A stretch of 64,000 bases of DNA, from assembly GCA_949152475.1 (NCBI GenBank), contig OX424568.1:13801667-13865666 (forward strand), written 5' to 3'. Positions 33,801 to 43,667 of this stretch are shown here, one piece after another. A model generated the notes under the pieces. That model did not search any database, had not been told where the DNA came from, and saw only the letters and a list, made by a program, of their open reading frames with translations. Origin of the DNA: Terebella lapidaria. Taxonomy: Eukaryota > Annelida > Polychaeta > Terebellida > Terebellidae. Numbering within the stretch: position 1 is the first letter of the stretch; every line of letters starts with the position of its first letter. The translations under genes and the position numbers were made by a program.

Positions 33801-36800
33801 TCCGCCCAAACATTCATATGACCAGGGATATGCCTCGCGAAAAGCGAAATACCCCGGTCGTGACACCAGAGCAGGAGGTCGATAGCGGCCTGGCACAGCG
33901 ACTGGGACTTCGTACCGCCCTGCTTGTTGATGTAAGCGACAACGGTGGAGTTGTCGGTGGCCACCAACACAGCCTGATTGAGGAAATGTGTTTCCCAATG
34001 CCTGAGAGCCAAGAACACGGCCTCCAGTTCCAACAGGTTTATGTGCCATTCCTGCTGAGACGAAGACCAGGTGCCCGAGACCTCGCTGTCGTCCCAGTGA
34101 GCGCCCCAGCCGTCCATACTGGCATCCGTAAATACGTGCCTGGATGGAAGCGGCCGGCGGAATGACGACCCTCGGAGCAGATTGACGGGATCCAGCCACC
34201 ATTGCAGATGGGAAACGACTTCCGGAGAGACCTGCACGAGCTGGGATCTGTCTCCCGTGACCTGGGACCATTGAGAGTGTAGATGCCGCTGAATAGGCCG
34301 CATGTGCAGGCGGCCCAACGGAACTAACTTTTCCGTGGAAGCTAGCATCCCGAGAAGGGACTGCCAGCGTCTGGCCGTCTGTGGAATGCGACGAAGGAAG
34401 CCTTCTGACAGCACGGATAATTTTGACTGACCATCCAGCGTCGGCAAAACAGTCTCTGAGGTAGTCTGATAACGATACCCCAAGAAGACGAAGTCTCGAC
34501 GCGGTGACAAGTCGGACTTTTTTTGGTTGATTTTGATCCCCATCCGTGAGCATAGATTTACCACAAACTGTGCTTGGACGATCAGCGTTTCGCGACAATG
34601 GTGCCGGATTAGCCAATCGTCGAGATACTGGTGGATAAAAATCCCCCGCTTGTGGGCGAGACTCTGGACTTCCCGAGCCACCATGGTGAAAATCCACGGC
34701 GCTGTCGATAATCCGAACGGGAGCGCCCGAAACTGCCATACGCGGCCGAGATAGAGAAATCTCAGGTATTTGCGAACTGCAGGTTTCATTGGAATATGGA
34801 AATAGGCATCTTTGAGATCGATCGTTACCACCCACGAATCGCGAGGCATGACTGAACGAACTTGCTCCGGCGTTTCCATGGAAAACGTCGGCACGATTAA
34901 GAACTTGTTCAACGGAGAAAGATCTATCACTGGTCTCCAACCCCCCGACGCTTTGGGAACCACAAACAACACGCTGTAGAACCCGGGAGTGTCCCCGGGA
35001 GCAGGTTCTATCGCTTGTTTCTCGATCATCGCCGTTATCTCCTCGTGGAGAACACGGCGGCGTTCTGGATCGTTTGGCAGAGTGAAACCCCTTGGGACGG
35101 GCGATAACGGTGGCAATTTCTCGAATTTCAGGCCGAATCCTCGACGGAGCGTCGAGACGACCCAGGGGCAAGCCCCGAGCCGCTCCCACTCTTTCCAAAA
35201 CAGAATTAAACGAGCTCCTACGGGCTCGTCTGAGGAAGGAATATCGACCGAAACGAGCTGACCATGCAGCTCTTCTCGACACTCGAGCAAAGGATCCGGC
35301 CCGGAATCCGAAGCTATACGTACCCGGTTTCTTTTCCCCTGCGGGCTTGGGAGCCTCTCCGCGTCCTCGGCCTCGGCCACGACCACGGTCTCCTCGGGTG
35401 CTGCCGGCAGGGGCCCCGCGAAAGGGCAACCCTGAGGCCCTGCCTCTAGCTCTACCACGGCCACGAGTCGGCTGCTGCTGAGGCTGAGACTGCTGAACTG
35501 CAGACTGGGGCTTCTTAAAGGCCGAAACCATCTGTTGCGTGAGACGTTCCAGAGACTTCGACTGGCTCAGGAGGGCATTGGAAGTAGAGGACTTCGCGGC
35601 CTTCTCGTCGGCCTCCTTCTTCACCTCCCGCAACTCCGCAGAACGGTCAGGGAGTAGAAGTGAAGTAGGGGCTCCGGAAGAGGGGATAACGGGGTGGAGG
35701 ACTCTCATGTCTGTCATGAGCTGGTCCGGAACCTCGAACTTGAGGGATGAGAGGAAGGCGTCACGCCGCCACAACTCGGACACCCAGAGTGAGTGGGAGT
35801 CCAGGGCCACCTTGTCACCCACACCTTTGCCAATGGAGGTGACCAATGAAGCGCAGCTCAATAAGGCTTCTGCCAAATCATCCCGGTCGACGTCAGGGTT
35901 GTCCAGGACCTGGTCACGGCACTGAAGAATGGCCCGTCTCGTAGCCATCGACAGCCAGTCCATGGCCGAATCCGTGGCCAGCCCCACTCGAAACGTGTGC
36001 TGCAGCTCCGCCAAGGCCGCCCATGGGATCTCCACGGCCTTAGGCTCCTTGAAAAAGGCGTAATGGGGGTGATGCCTCCTCAAAGCTGTAGGCTTGTCGT
36101 CCAACTCCGACGACGTATAGTAGTCGTTGACAGACGGGCGAGCAGGATACGCGCCAATCGCCGACTTGTTGGACCTGATGGTCTCGTCCATGCGCTCCTG
36201 CATGGAGCCGCGAACTCCCTGCGACAGAGGGAACCGTAAGGCGTCCTTCGACGGCCGGGGGTGCTCCATCTCCGAAGAAATCATCGAACGAGCCACCTTC
36301 TTGACTGGGGCCGGAGCATGCTCTTCGGGCCACAAACCCGGGAGGACCCTCTTCACAAAATCCAACTTCTCCCCCCAAGAGAGAGGGTCGTCGGACTCGG
36401 GCTGGTCCGCCTCCTGGTCCGGGTCCGCCTTACGCTTTCGCGGAAGCGTGAGGCCTGACGGGCCAGGTAACGGCTGGTCAGCCGACTGAGAGACCTGTAG
36501 GGAAGGTTCCTCATCTGAAGACGGCTCTTCCCTAGGCAGAGGGGAAGACGGGGGCGGTGGCGGCTGTGGAGGCGTGAACCTCGCCAGAAACTGCTGCCCC
36601 TGGCCTAACATCTCCTCCCGAAAAGACTGAAGCTCGCCCCTAAGGCGCTGCTCTGACGTCGTGGAAGAGCTCCCCTGGACAGGAACACCGGACGGCTCCG
36701 ACGCACGGGAAGACCCTTGGTCCGCCAACTGGGCGAAGGACAACATACCCTGGCTGGAGGCGACGAAACCGGAGGGCAGGGCCGTAAGAGGGGAATCGTC

Positions 36801-39800
36801 CTTGATATCCTCGGCGATCTGAAACACACAGGGCGAATCAGAAAAAGGAAACTCTGGAAACCGTGGAGACATGGAAACTCCAGGAACCCATGGGTTTGGA
36901 CGGCTCATGGCCCTTGGCTCCCGGCCCCTACTGGCCACGGCTCCGGTAGCCACGGCCTGGGGTCCAGTAACCGACGGGAAATCGGGTGCCGGCGGCCGTA
37001 TCACTGGCGACACGGGCCCGGACCGAAATCCGCCCTGGCTATGGGGTTGAAACCCAGCTCCGGGGGCAGGCGCCCGACCCGGAGGGGGAAACAACACTCT
37101 CTGTCCAGAGGGATCCCGGGCGCAGGGAACCGTCGTGAGCCCGACGGAACCGGCAGACCCCGAAACCACACTCGGACACTGAAACCCAGGTCGTTCAGCC
37201 AGAGAAGCATGAGAACGAGGGGCCAGTAGAGAGGGAGCCAAAAGTGAGCCACCCAAACCCGTAGGTTGTGGGGAAGTTAGGGTGCCGAGAGCCGAACGCG
37301 CGGCTCCCGGGACCCGTACCTGGCTGAAAGAAAATGACAATGATAAATCAAAACTTACAGCACAAACAGCATTGGATAACTGCAAATCTAAACGCCGCTT
37401 GCGTTCCTCAGACGCCTTGGGACGCGGCCTGGCGCTATCAGAATCTGACGGGGAAGGGGGAGTAGGGCAACCAGCAAACCTGCGGGCCTGAATCTCCCGT
37501 AAGCCTTGAAGACAAAGTTTCCACTCGTCGACGGACCAATCCGCGCATAATTCACAGGTGGCTGAAGGACGGCAATAAACAGTGTCCCTACACTGCCAGC
37601 AGGCGTTATGAACCTCCCACTTAGGAAGGTAGTGTTTGCAAACGATGCACTTCATATCTGAAACATATCAAACATCGAAGTACAAACGGGCGATAATGGG
37701 GGAAGGAAAGGGGCCTGGGGAGGCTTTACCATTTCCTCCCAAAAAAATCGCAAATCACTAACTCTAAGCTAGTCTAACAACGAAAGAACGATCTACTGAA
37801 GAAAAAGCTGTGCAAAGAACAGCCTAAAGACGATCGTAGACGTGAAGAAATTCGACTTTGAATGCCGAAAGCAAGACTTGCTGCACATCCAACAATGGAG
37901 GAGCAAATTAATGGCGGCTAAGGTCAATCATATGACCGGTGTGACGTCACATCTACACCGCGGGGAATCTGAGATGTGTGAGAGTAATTTCCTTCAATTT
38001 CGAGTTCGAGATGGATGTCAGGAATTTTAAGAAAATTCTTGTGACATTCATTTCTCTCTCCTCTTCTTTGAATGCCAAGGTAAGATTACCCAAAGAGTTT
38101 ATTATAGAGGTAGTGGTATGGCAATAAATAGGACCACCTAAAAGCGTAAAGGAAGATGGCCCTAACTGCTAAGTGATTTCCGACATGATAAACAAGAGTT
38201 AGTATCTAACAACATACTGTGCTCTCAATATAAAATCCTATCTCAATACTTTTTGTTACGGAAATTTTTTCAACTATCAGCTTCAATTTCTATGAAAACA
38301 CTTGCAAGCTTACCTAGGTTATCGAGTAAAATGATAATGTTTGTCCAAGCACTGACGTGCGTCGGTTTCTGTAGTGTCGCGTTTCGCCAAGCCGTGAGTG
38401 CAAGAGCGTGACGCTCTACACTCAAGTAGAGATTGCCGAGGTTGTAGTAACAGTCGGGGTAATTACGGCGGTGGCGTAGGGCGTTGTGGTAGCTCCTCTC
38501 AGCGTTGTCCGTCTGGTCCAGGCTGGCTTGAACAATACCCAGGTTCATCCAAGCAGCGGCAAATTCTGGTCTAGAAAAAACGTTTTTCAAGGTCATTATT
38601 TTTTCAATACCTCATCACACAATTCGAGTAATGTAAAACCATTTTATGTTTGGAGGCCAATTAATTTTTTACGTGAACTGCAGATTTTCAGTTCAATTCA
38701 AGTTTGCATCTTCTCTTGGTAAAAATATTTTAGTAGCCTCTGTACTTGTTTGTACTAAGTTCGATAACTTTTATCGTTATTTTGCAATATTGCCAGTTAA
38801 ATGGGTTGCCGTATCAACATGTCCCCCCTACTGACCTGATATCTGTTGCCTTCAGCAAAAGCTGCTCTGCCTCCTCCAACTGTTCAAGGTCTTTGAGGAT
38901 GTTCCCAAGGTTATTCATGGCCTGGTCATAGTCTGGATTCAATCTATAAAGAGATAAACCCAAGAAAATATATCAAATATTAAGAGATTTTCACTTTGTA
39001 TGCATGTAAGTTGTGTTGATATGAAACTCAGCCTTCATTTCACAATGGTCAAGTGATTTCAATCTTTCAGACATGTACATGTATGTGTAATTTGGGTAAC
39101 ATTTCAAAAGAATTTTATCCAAACTTTCTTCAAGTTTTTCAATTAAGGAGGTTTCCCTCAGAAGACATTGTACAGCATGTTGGATAGCTAAAACATATTG
39201 ATATAAAAGACCCAGATAAAGTGACCCACTTCAATGCGAGTCTGTATTCTTCGATGGCGGACTCCAAACTCCCTGCATCAGTTCTCACTTTCGCTATGTT
39301 GTAGTGAACCTGCTCGAAGATAGCACAATTTTAATCCTTCAATCGTCAGTTTTCAATTTTGGTGTATCTTCATATATCATTTGTATGATTCAAACTGAAG
39401 TACATTCGATTACATGTACGTTTTCAAAAGAACAAGGACCAAGACAAACCTTGGCGTTGAGAGGACAAACGACGGCACCGGATTCAAACAAGGATTTTTC
39501 CGTCCGCCATTCAAGACAGCGCTGTTAAATGTATGAAAGCAATTCATTTGTGTGCAATGAAAATGATCAGAACAGCAACAAAATGTTGAATCTTGTGTGA
39601 ACAAAAGTCTTTAAACTTTACAGTATTGCCATCATATGCTTAAAAATATGTGAATGAATTTGAATATGATGTAGGACTTACCCAGTGACATCTCCATGCA
39701 TGATTGGCTAACAAAATCGTCAACACAACAGGAAGCACCTGGCAAATAAGAAATACATGAAACACACATGAAAGCATTATATTTTAATGACAATAATTTA

Positions 39801-42800
39801 CATATCACATCCAATGTTACTAATATAAGGAATACATAACAACTTTATCTACTAATATGCTCATATCTTTGTGGATCATATATAGATCACATTCATTATC
39901 GTCATGTATGACAGATAAAACAAATATATAAATTCAAGTGCATAATAGCAATACATGGAAATATTTGAAGGTGGATCAGCTAGGAACATATTACCTTTCT
40001 AAAGTGTGGATACTTGCAGAGCTTTTTCGCTCCTACAACCATTAGTACAATAAATCCTATACTGGGCAGATATAGAACCCGCTCAGCTATGACAAAACCC
40101 ACTCGGAAGAGAAGGTTGCTTGCAGGAAGAAACGGGACGATTAGAAGCGCCAGACCCATCAGCAACTGTCTGTTAAATGGAGGAAATGTTCTAACATACA
40201 AATGAAGTAAAAAGGTATCGAACATTAAAAAAGCTCAATATTTATTCGAGAGCAAAAATCATCATTCATTCCAGCAAATTAAATATGTGATAATTATCAA
40301 TTTTCAGGAACGAAAATTGTTTTCTCATAAGTTTGAGAATATCTTTTCTGTTTGGCTGTTAACAATATACAAATGTGATTGTTTATATATGAATAATTCA
40401 TGGCCTAGTCTAATGCCAAATACATACCTTTGCTCAGTGTTTGGTGACTTGATAAGACTGTAGCCAATCACAGCCCCCGACACAAACCAGAAGAGACAAA
40501 CAGCCAATAGCCTGGGGTCTAACAAACTCTCTATTACTGACACACAGCCCATCGACCAATCAAAACACAGCCAGCAGGGGTTGAGCAGTAACCAGGCATT
40601 AATACTGTATAAATAATTGTAATTCAGCAACTGCAAACACAAAAATTGATATATATTATTATATATATTACATATATATATTGTATATTGTATATTCATT
40701 TTATTCTTCCAAAAATTTAGTCAGAACGATTCAATCACTTTTAGTATTCATATTTTCAACCGATATGTTTAAATGTGATTGCCTTCAGAGTGAACTGTTT
40801 TTAAACTACAAGAAATATACTCAACGAACCCTGTAAAAGGGGTTGCCAACAAAGGAATGTGGGTTATCCACAACTTGAAAAGTGGGCGGGGCAGAACCCA
40901 TGACCTGCCATCGACCAATCAGCAACAAGAATGCTGTCACCATGACAACTGATATCCTGAATGTAGGTAGTTTCTGGCTTGTCACTTCTGGCTGCAAGGG
41001 AATAATAGAGTTTAACTTGGATAAATATTTTTTGTGAACGAGAGGAAATTCAAATCAAGAATTGAAAACAAAGATATTTGTAAACTTATAATATTCAGTG
41101 TTGAGTGGCAATAGCAATAATTTTGATGAAATGTACATGCAACCAGTTTGACAAACTTTACACATTTCATGTCTTAATCTCTATCGAATTCTGTCAAGCA
41201 TTTCGTACCGCTGTAGATTTCCTGCTTGGAGGAACCTTCTTGGTTTCTGAAGTAGTAACCAGGTATTTTTCTCTACGGAGCCTGAGAAATGTCAGCGGGT
41301 CGATTCTACAGCATACGATGACATCATAGGCGATACAAATGCCCTGAAATGAAAAACACAAATAAAAGGATTACCGGTAACAGAGTTTTAAACTGAAGGA
41401 AAAAATACATTGATGATTTATGTATATAAATTATGCATGTACGCTTTACAAGTTCTGTGTTATGTTACAATATTGTCCTGTACTATCGGTATTTAAGATT
41501 TAGAAAGATCACTTTCCAAAAACATTCAATGCAAATTATCGTGTGAATTTGTGAAATGGTACAATATTACTTTATCGGACCTAACATTTCATGAATTCTA
41601 TTGTTTTACAAACATCTAATAAGTACCCATACAAACCAGAGCAGTGATTCCTATCTCTTTGCAGAGTGTGGAAATGACAGAAAGCAACATACTCAGACCC
41701 AGCCAGGAGACACCTAGAAAGAATATCCATTGAACACAATGAACAAGGAACCACAGGAGAAGGGAACATTATCATATATTATTCACTCGGTGGTATTCTC
41801 ATTGTAAGGACACTCCTGACGATTTGTACCACGTGACAATCCTACATACTCAATGTTGGACGGCGAAAGTCTACATTGGACGGCAAAAATGTGTATTGGA
41901 CGATGCTGTGCTTATCAGCCAATCAGATCACGTGTTGCATGTGGGTTTTCCCCACTCTGGGTTTCTCCCAACAAAAACGAATGTGGCTTTTGTTTGTTAC
42001 GACTCCGTGAATAATATAGCAAATGTTAGATGTTGAGAGTCGTCCAATACAGTGGTCCCCCTCAGATAAGACCTACCCTTCTGCCACAAAATTAAGGTCT
42101 TATCTAAGGGATTGTCTTATCAGAAGGGTTCATTCACATGTTACAGTCATTCTAGCGCCACAAGAAAAAGTCTTTACAGGGGGGGAAGTCTTTCTTGAGG
42201 GGGGTCTTATCTGAGGGGGACCACTATATACAGTTTACGGGATTCAAAAATGTCATATTGGCTGAGGCGACATCCCGTAAACTGTATATTTATCTCCTCA
42301 ACATCCAATATTGGTATGATATCATTACGTTTACATGATTGTTTGCTCTAATAAGACATATACTGGTAACGACACACCAACAGAAGACTTCTTATCTTTT
42401 TATATTCACCTTTGCTTTCAGTATTTTATTCTCCCAAACTACTCATCTACTTCAAAATGTTTTCATTTGTTTCTATATCAGCCAGCTAGATTCTATATCA
42501 CCTGAACTAACTGCTCTGTGGTAAGCCACTATTGACAGTAAGTACGTCACGGCACACAGCAAGTCAGCCCGTCCCACTACTGCTGCCACCTGTAGGCGAA
42601 TACAGACATCATAAATACTTATTTATCAAGTGACATTTTTCAATTTCATATGTTTGAGAGAATATAGATACACAAAGATGCAATACTGAATGAATATTCA
42701 GTTTTCATTCAATTATAAGAAATTATATGATGAATACTTTACAAAATATGTAAAGTTGTGCATGACAAGTACAGATTATTATATCTCCGAACAAAACAAC

Positions 42801-42810
42801 AAATTTTCCG

Positions 42811-42844
<34 letters not shown>

Positions 42845-43667
42845 ATGTACACCATTAATCTCCCTAATCATGCTATTTGTAACTACGGTAACCTACACTC
42901 TCTGTGTGTATGGGGTGAACGGCAAACAGCAAAGCACAAAGCGTGGAGATCCTTGAGTAACGACCTTGACCTCCACCCTCGATGTGACCTTGACCTTGAC
43001 CTCTGGCCTCCAATAGAAGGTCGAGGGTTGGCAGGAAAAGCACACAGATAAAGCCATGAAGCACAATGTTTACAATGTGGAAGCCCTTTGGGTGCAAGCC
43101 ATCAACCAGCCAGTAGTTCCACCTGGTGGATGAACATAGAACAAATCAGTGAAAAATATATTTTTTCAATTTCTATACGTCTTGTTATAATTTGTTGGAT
43201 TGTTCATATGTATTCACAATGTTATGTTTGTAAAGAAAAAGAATTTGTGAACCCAGATACCAAAACGTGGCCATGGTTACCAAAAAAAAGTATCGTGAGT
43301 GGTTTGTATCATCTTAAAATACACTGTACTGTTGCTATGGTTACCTGAGCGTAAGTACAGTGAGCGGTCTATATGACTTGTGGCTGGTGTTCGATGTTAT
43401 CTTGTTTCCCCAGAAGTCGTGAGCGAAAACGTCCGTCCATGGCACCTCCAGGGTGACGTCTTTATTACCAGTGACGGCCTCCGAATCATCAAAAACAAAG
43501 TCCCCATCGTAACTGCTTAGGAATGGAAGGATCGCAGCAAAGAACACGAGTGGCAGCGTGGCGACCCTAGGGAATTGTGGGAAGGGTAGCGTATCCTGCG
43601 AAGGCTCTGGTTGGTTAGTGGCTGGATTCGGTAGGGTTTGTTTGTTGCCATGGCGATGTCGTGTCAT
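30849..43667 (-). CDS. TMTC4: TMTC4, transmembrane O-mannosyltransferase with TPR repeats
   Basis: Fifteen exons join in frame: 43667-43345, 43122-42897, 42589-42502, 41713-41637, 41343-41209, 40991-40830, 40630-40428, 40169-39995, 39738-39682, 39521-39450, 39309-39230, 38943-38836, 38570-38314, 31431-31249 and 30985-30849. All junctions agree in phase, giving 760 residues (human TMTC4 is about 740). The N-terminus has FVFDDSEA (the TMTC acidic pair) and [12 protein letters not shown]. Membrane segments fill residues ~35-480, including [17 protein letters not shown], typical of TMTC4. TPR repeats run ~506-755 ([41 protein letters not shown]). TMTC1-4 are ER enzymes adding O-mannose, notably to cadherins. 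Assignment to TMTC4 over TMTC3 rests on the HDFWGNK and [10 protein letters not shown] regions. A DIRS element occupies intron 13. Confidence 0.9.
31565..31916. mobile_element. Foldback derivative of the DIRS terminus
   Basis: Outer arms GGAAGTTTTAACTTGTTT (31567) and its complement AAACAAGTTAAAACTTCC (ending 31916) enclose inner arms TTATTACATACCTACCTC and GAGGTAGGTATGTAATAA. Between them, about 225 bp (CTCTATAATAAACTCTTTGG to CGCCATTAATTTGC) is nearly identical to the reverse complement of the right end of the adjacent DIRS element (about 37908-38115). The remaining ~55 bp is unique. This is a non-autonomous, fully inverted derivative lying directly against the left terminus of the full element. 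Confidence 0.65.
32299..32890 (-). pseudogene. DIRS tyrosine recombinase C-terminal half, frameshifted
   Basis: Downstream of about 32885 the recombinase reading moves to another frame and continues to a stop at 32299. It includes the catalytic H-x-x-R box ([11 protein letters not shown]) and the Tyr box ([11 protein letters not shown]). The frame change falls at the first catalytic Arg box (ALASG followed by the RRSEL region), consistent with a single-base loss there. The recombinase of this copy is therefore predicted to be inactive, or to depend on recoding. Integration in DIRS elements depends on this enzyme. Confidence 0.75.
32772..37655 (-). CDS. DIRS long frame: Gag-like N-terminus, recombinase N-half at its C-terminus
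   Basis: From ATG 37655 this frame stays open for 1627 codons. The first ~50 residues are a Cys cluster ([31 protein letters not shown]) that could bind zinc. A Pro/Ser-rich region follows, then an alpha-helical Gag-like part, then an Arg/Gly-rich tract ([12 protein letters not shown]). Downstream of about 35464 the frame overlaps the RT ORF out of frame without a stop. It becomes meaningful again after ~33400, where it encodes the N-terminal half of the recombinase ([15 protein letters not shown] core-binding region, [13 protein letters not shown]). I regard the segment 35464-33400 of this frame as non-coding overlap. The frame breaks at a frameshift near 32885. Confidence 0.7.
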   Translation of the reverse strand: MKCIVCKHYLPKWEVHNACWQCRDTVYCRPSATCELCADWSVDEWKLCLQGLREIQARRFAGCPTPPSPSDSDSARPRPKASEERKRRLDLQLSNAVCAVSFDLSLSFSFSQVRVPGAARSALGTLTSPQPTGLGGSLLAPSLLAPRSHASLAERPGFQCPSVVSGSAGSVGLTTVPCARDPSGQRVLFPPPGRAPAPGAGFQPHSQGGFRSGPVSPVIRPPAPDFPSVTGPQAVATGAVASRGREPRAMSRPNPWVPGVSMSPRFPEFPFSDSPCVFQIAEDIKDDSPLTALPSGFVASSQGMLSFAQLADQGSSRASEPSGVPVQGSSSTTSEQRLRGELQSFREEMLGQGQQFLARFTPPQPPPPPSSPLPREEPSSDEEPSLQVSQSADQPLPGPSGLTLPRKRKADPDQEADQPESDDPLSWGEKLDFVKRVLPGLWPEEHAPAPVKKVARSMISSEMEHPRPSKDALRFPLSQGVRGSMQERMDETIRSNKSAIGAYPARPSVNDYYTSSELDDKPTALRRHHPHYAFFKEPKAVEIPWAALAELQHTFRVGLATDSAMDWLSMATRRAILQCRDQVLDNPDVDRDDLAEALLSCASLVTSIGKGVGDKVALDSHSLWVSELWRRDAFLSSLKFEVPDQLMTDMRVLHPVIPSSGAPTSLLLPDRSAELREVKKEADEKAAKSSTSNALLSQSKSLERLTQQMVSAFKKPQSAVQQSQPQQQPTRGRGRARGRASGLPFRGAPAGSTRGDRGRGRGRGRGEAPKPAGEKKPGTYSFGFRAGSFARVSRRAAWSARFGRYSFLRRARRSSFNSVLERVGAARGLPLGRLDAPSRIRPEIREIATVIARPKGFHSAKRSRTPPCSPRGDNGDDRETSDRTCSRGHSRVLQRVVCGSQSVGGLETSDRSFSVEQVLNRADVFHGNAGASSFSHASRFVGGNDRSQRCLFPYSNETCSSQIPEISLSRPRMAVSGAPVRIIDSAVDFHHGGSGSPESRPQAGDFYPPVSRRLANPAPLSRNADRPSTVCGKSMLTDGDQNQPKKVRLVTASRLRLLGVSLSDYLRDCFADAGWSVKIIRAVRRLPSSHSTDGQTLAVPSRDASFHGKVSSVGPPAHAAYSAASTLSMVPGHGRQIPARAGLSGSRFPSAMVAGSRQSAPRVVIPPAASIQARIYGCQYGRLGRSLGRQRGLGHLVFVSAGMAHKPVGTGGRVLGSQALGNTFPQSGCVGGHRQLHRCRLHQQAGRYEVPVAVPGRYRPPALVSRPGYFAFREAYPWSYECLGGPPLPEGPGPGHGVESCPQGIPISLRPMGHADGRFACDPVEPQTSFVCVSHSRSHGHVSGCDVDVLGGHVCVCLPPSGVVGQGDRQVSDSPVSPPADCSVSTAEVVVPGPSGVDSRLPSSASGSVGPPQTTSLQHVSSGSRKSEASCLDIVERCFRKKGFSREVSARIARSNRKSSLAVYQSKWTSFCAWCRRRKVSPFRVDAPLISEFLLEKFNEGRAPSTIAGYRTAIAKTLKPKLGIDFGHDQGLTALINSFEIERPKARNPVPEWDLSLVLNVLRKDPFEPLERASLKFLTFKTVFLLALASGSDGVSSTPCPFPKLSGSRMAPRFSSESFPPFWPKLN
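33188..35464 (-). CDS. DIRS reverse transcriptase / RNase H / DAM-like methylase ORF
   Basis: An intact 758-codon ORF in a different frame from the Gag/recombinase frame. RT motifs are in order: [44 protein letters not shown] and the catalytic [10 protein letters not shown] (about 34608-34636). RNase H follows with its acidic residues in [45 protein letters not shown] and WADRLSR. The final ~200 residues have the [16 protein letters not shown] and YAYPPAVLL blocks of the DAM-like domain found in DIRS elements. It would copy the retroelement RNA in the cell. All catalytic residues look present, so this protein may still be functional. Confidence 0.85.
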   Translation of the reverse strand: MAVVELEAGPQGCPFAGPLPAAPEETVVVAEAEDAERLPSPQGKRNRVRIASDSGPDPLLECREELHGQLVSVDIPSSDEPVGARLILFWKEWERLGACPWVVSTLRRGFGLKFEKLPPLSPVPRGFTLPNDPERRRVLHEEITAMIEKQAIEPAPGDTPGFYSVLFVVPKASGGWRPVIDLSPLNKFLIVPTFSMETPEQVRSVMPRDSWVVTIDLKDAYFHIPMKPAVRKYLRFLYLGRVWQFRALPFGLSTAPWIFTMVAREVQSLAHKRGIFIHQYLDDWLIRHHCRETLIVQAQFVVNLCSRMGIKINQKKSDLSPRRDFVFLGYRYQTTSETVLPTLDGQSKLSVLSEGFLRRIPQTARRWQSLLGMLASTEKLVPLGRLHMRPIQRHLHSQWSQVTGDRSQLVQVSPEVVSHLQWWLDPVNLLRGSSFRRPLPSRHVFTDASMDGWGAHWDDSEVSGTWSSSQQEWHINLLELEAVFLALRHWETHFLNQAVLVATDNSTVVAYINKQGGTKSQSLCQAAIDLLLWCHDRGISLFARHIPGHMNVWADRLSRRGQVQAMEWSLAPRVFQSLCGLWGTPMVDLLATRWNHKLPSFVSPIPDPTAMSVDAMSTSWEGMYAYAYPPAVLLDKVIAKFRTHQCRLLLIAPCLPQRSWFPDLLELIVDFPRQLPDRWDLLKQPRSSMFHQAPASLKLHAWILSSDVSERRDFQGRCPLGSPDQIENLLWQSTNRSGLPSVLGVVAGRLVLSESMLP
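42048..42228. mobile_element. MITE with TACAGTGG-type TIRs, in TMTC4 intron 3
   Basis: The left end is TACAGTGGTCCCCCTCAGAT; the right end mirrors it (ATCTGAGGGGGACCACTATA). The arms are ~26 bp with one mismatch, flanked by TA. The interior has AAGGTCTTATCTAAGGG and AAAGTCTTTACAGGG, also seen in the copy at 49458-49638. The termini suggest a Tc1/mariner-type family. Confidence 0.75.
42229..42294. repeat. Palindrome beside the MITE
   Basis: ATACAGTTTACGGGAT (from about 42228) and ATCCCGTAAACTGTATAT (ending about 42289) are inverted copies separated by about 28 bp. It may be a second small foldback abutting the MITE. Confidence 0.6.
42813..42847. repeat. (TA)n microsatellite
   Basis: An almost pure TA dinucleotide tract lies just downstream of TMTC4 exon 2, within intron 2. 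ORFs across it are not genuine. Confidence 0.9.

Larger units (their letters stand above)
31917..38130 (-). mobile_element. DIRS-type tyrosine-recombinase retrotransposon
   Basis: It is bounded by perfect 43 bp inverted terminal repeats, 31917-31959 and 38088-38130. Each outer end starts TATTTATTGCCATACCAC and runs to CTCTTTGGGT. There are no LTRs and no obvious target duplication, as expected for DIRS. The coding strand is minus, the same as the host gene TMTC4, within intron 13. In order it encodes a Cys-rich Gag-like protein, an RT / RNase H / DAM-like protein and a tyrosine recombinase. The interior is much more GC-rich than its surroundings. Only one clear lesion (a frameshift in the recombinase) was noticed, so the copy is fairly young. 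Confidence 0.85.

Noticed and set aside
35092..37491. Plus-strand ORFs of 80-170 codons across 35.0-37.5 kb
   Set aside because: Antisense shadows of the GC-rich DIRS Gag/RT coding region; no recognisable domains.
42690..43051. Plus-strand ORFs across 42.7-43.05 kb
   Set aside because: They translate a TA microsatellite and the antisense of TMTC4 exon 2.
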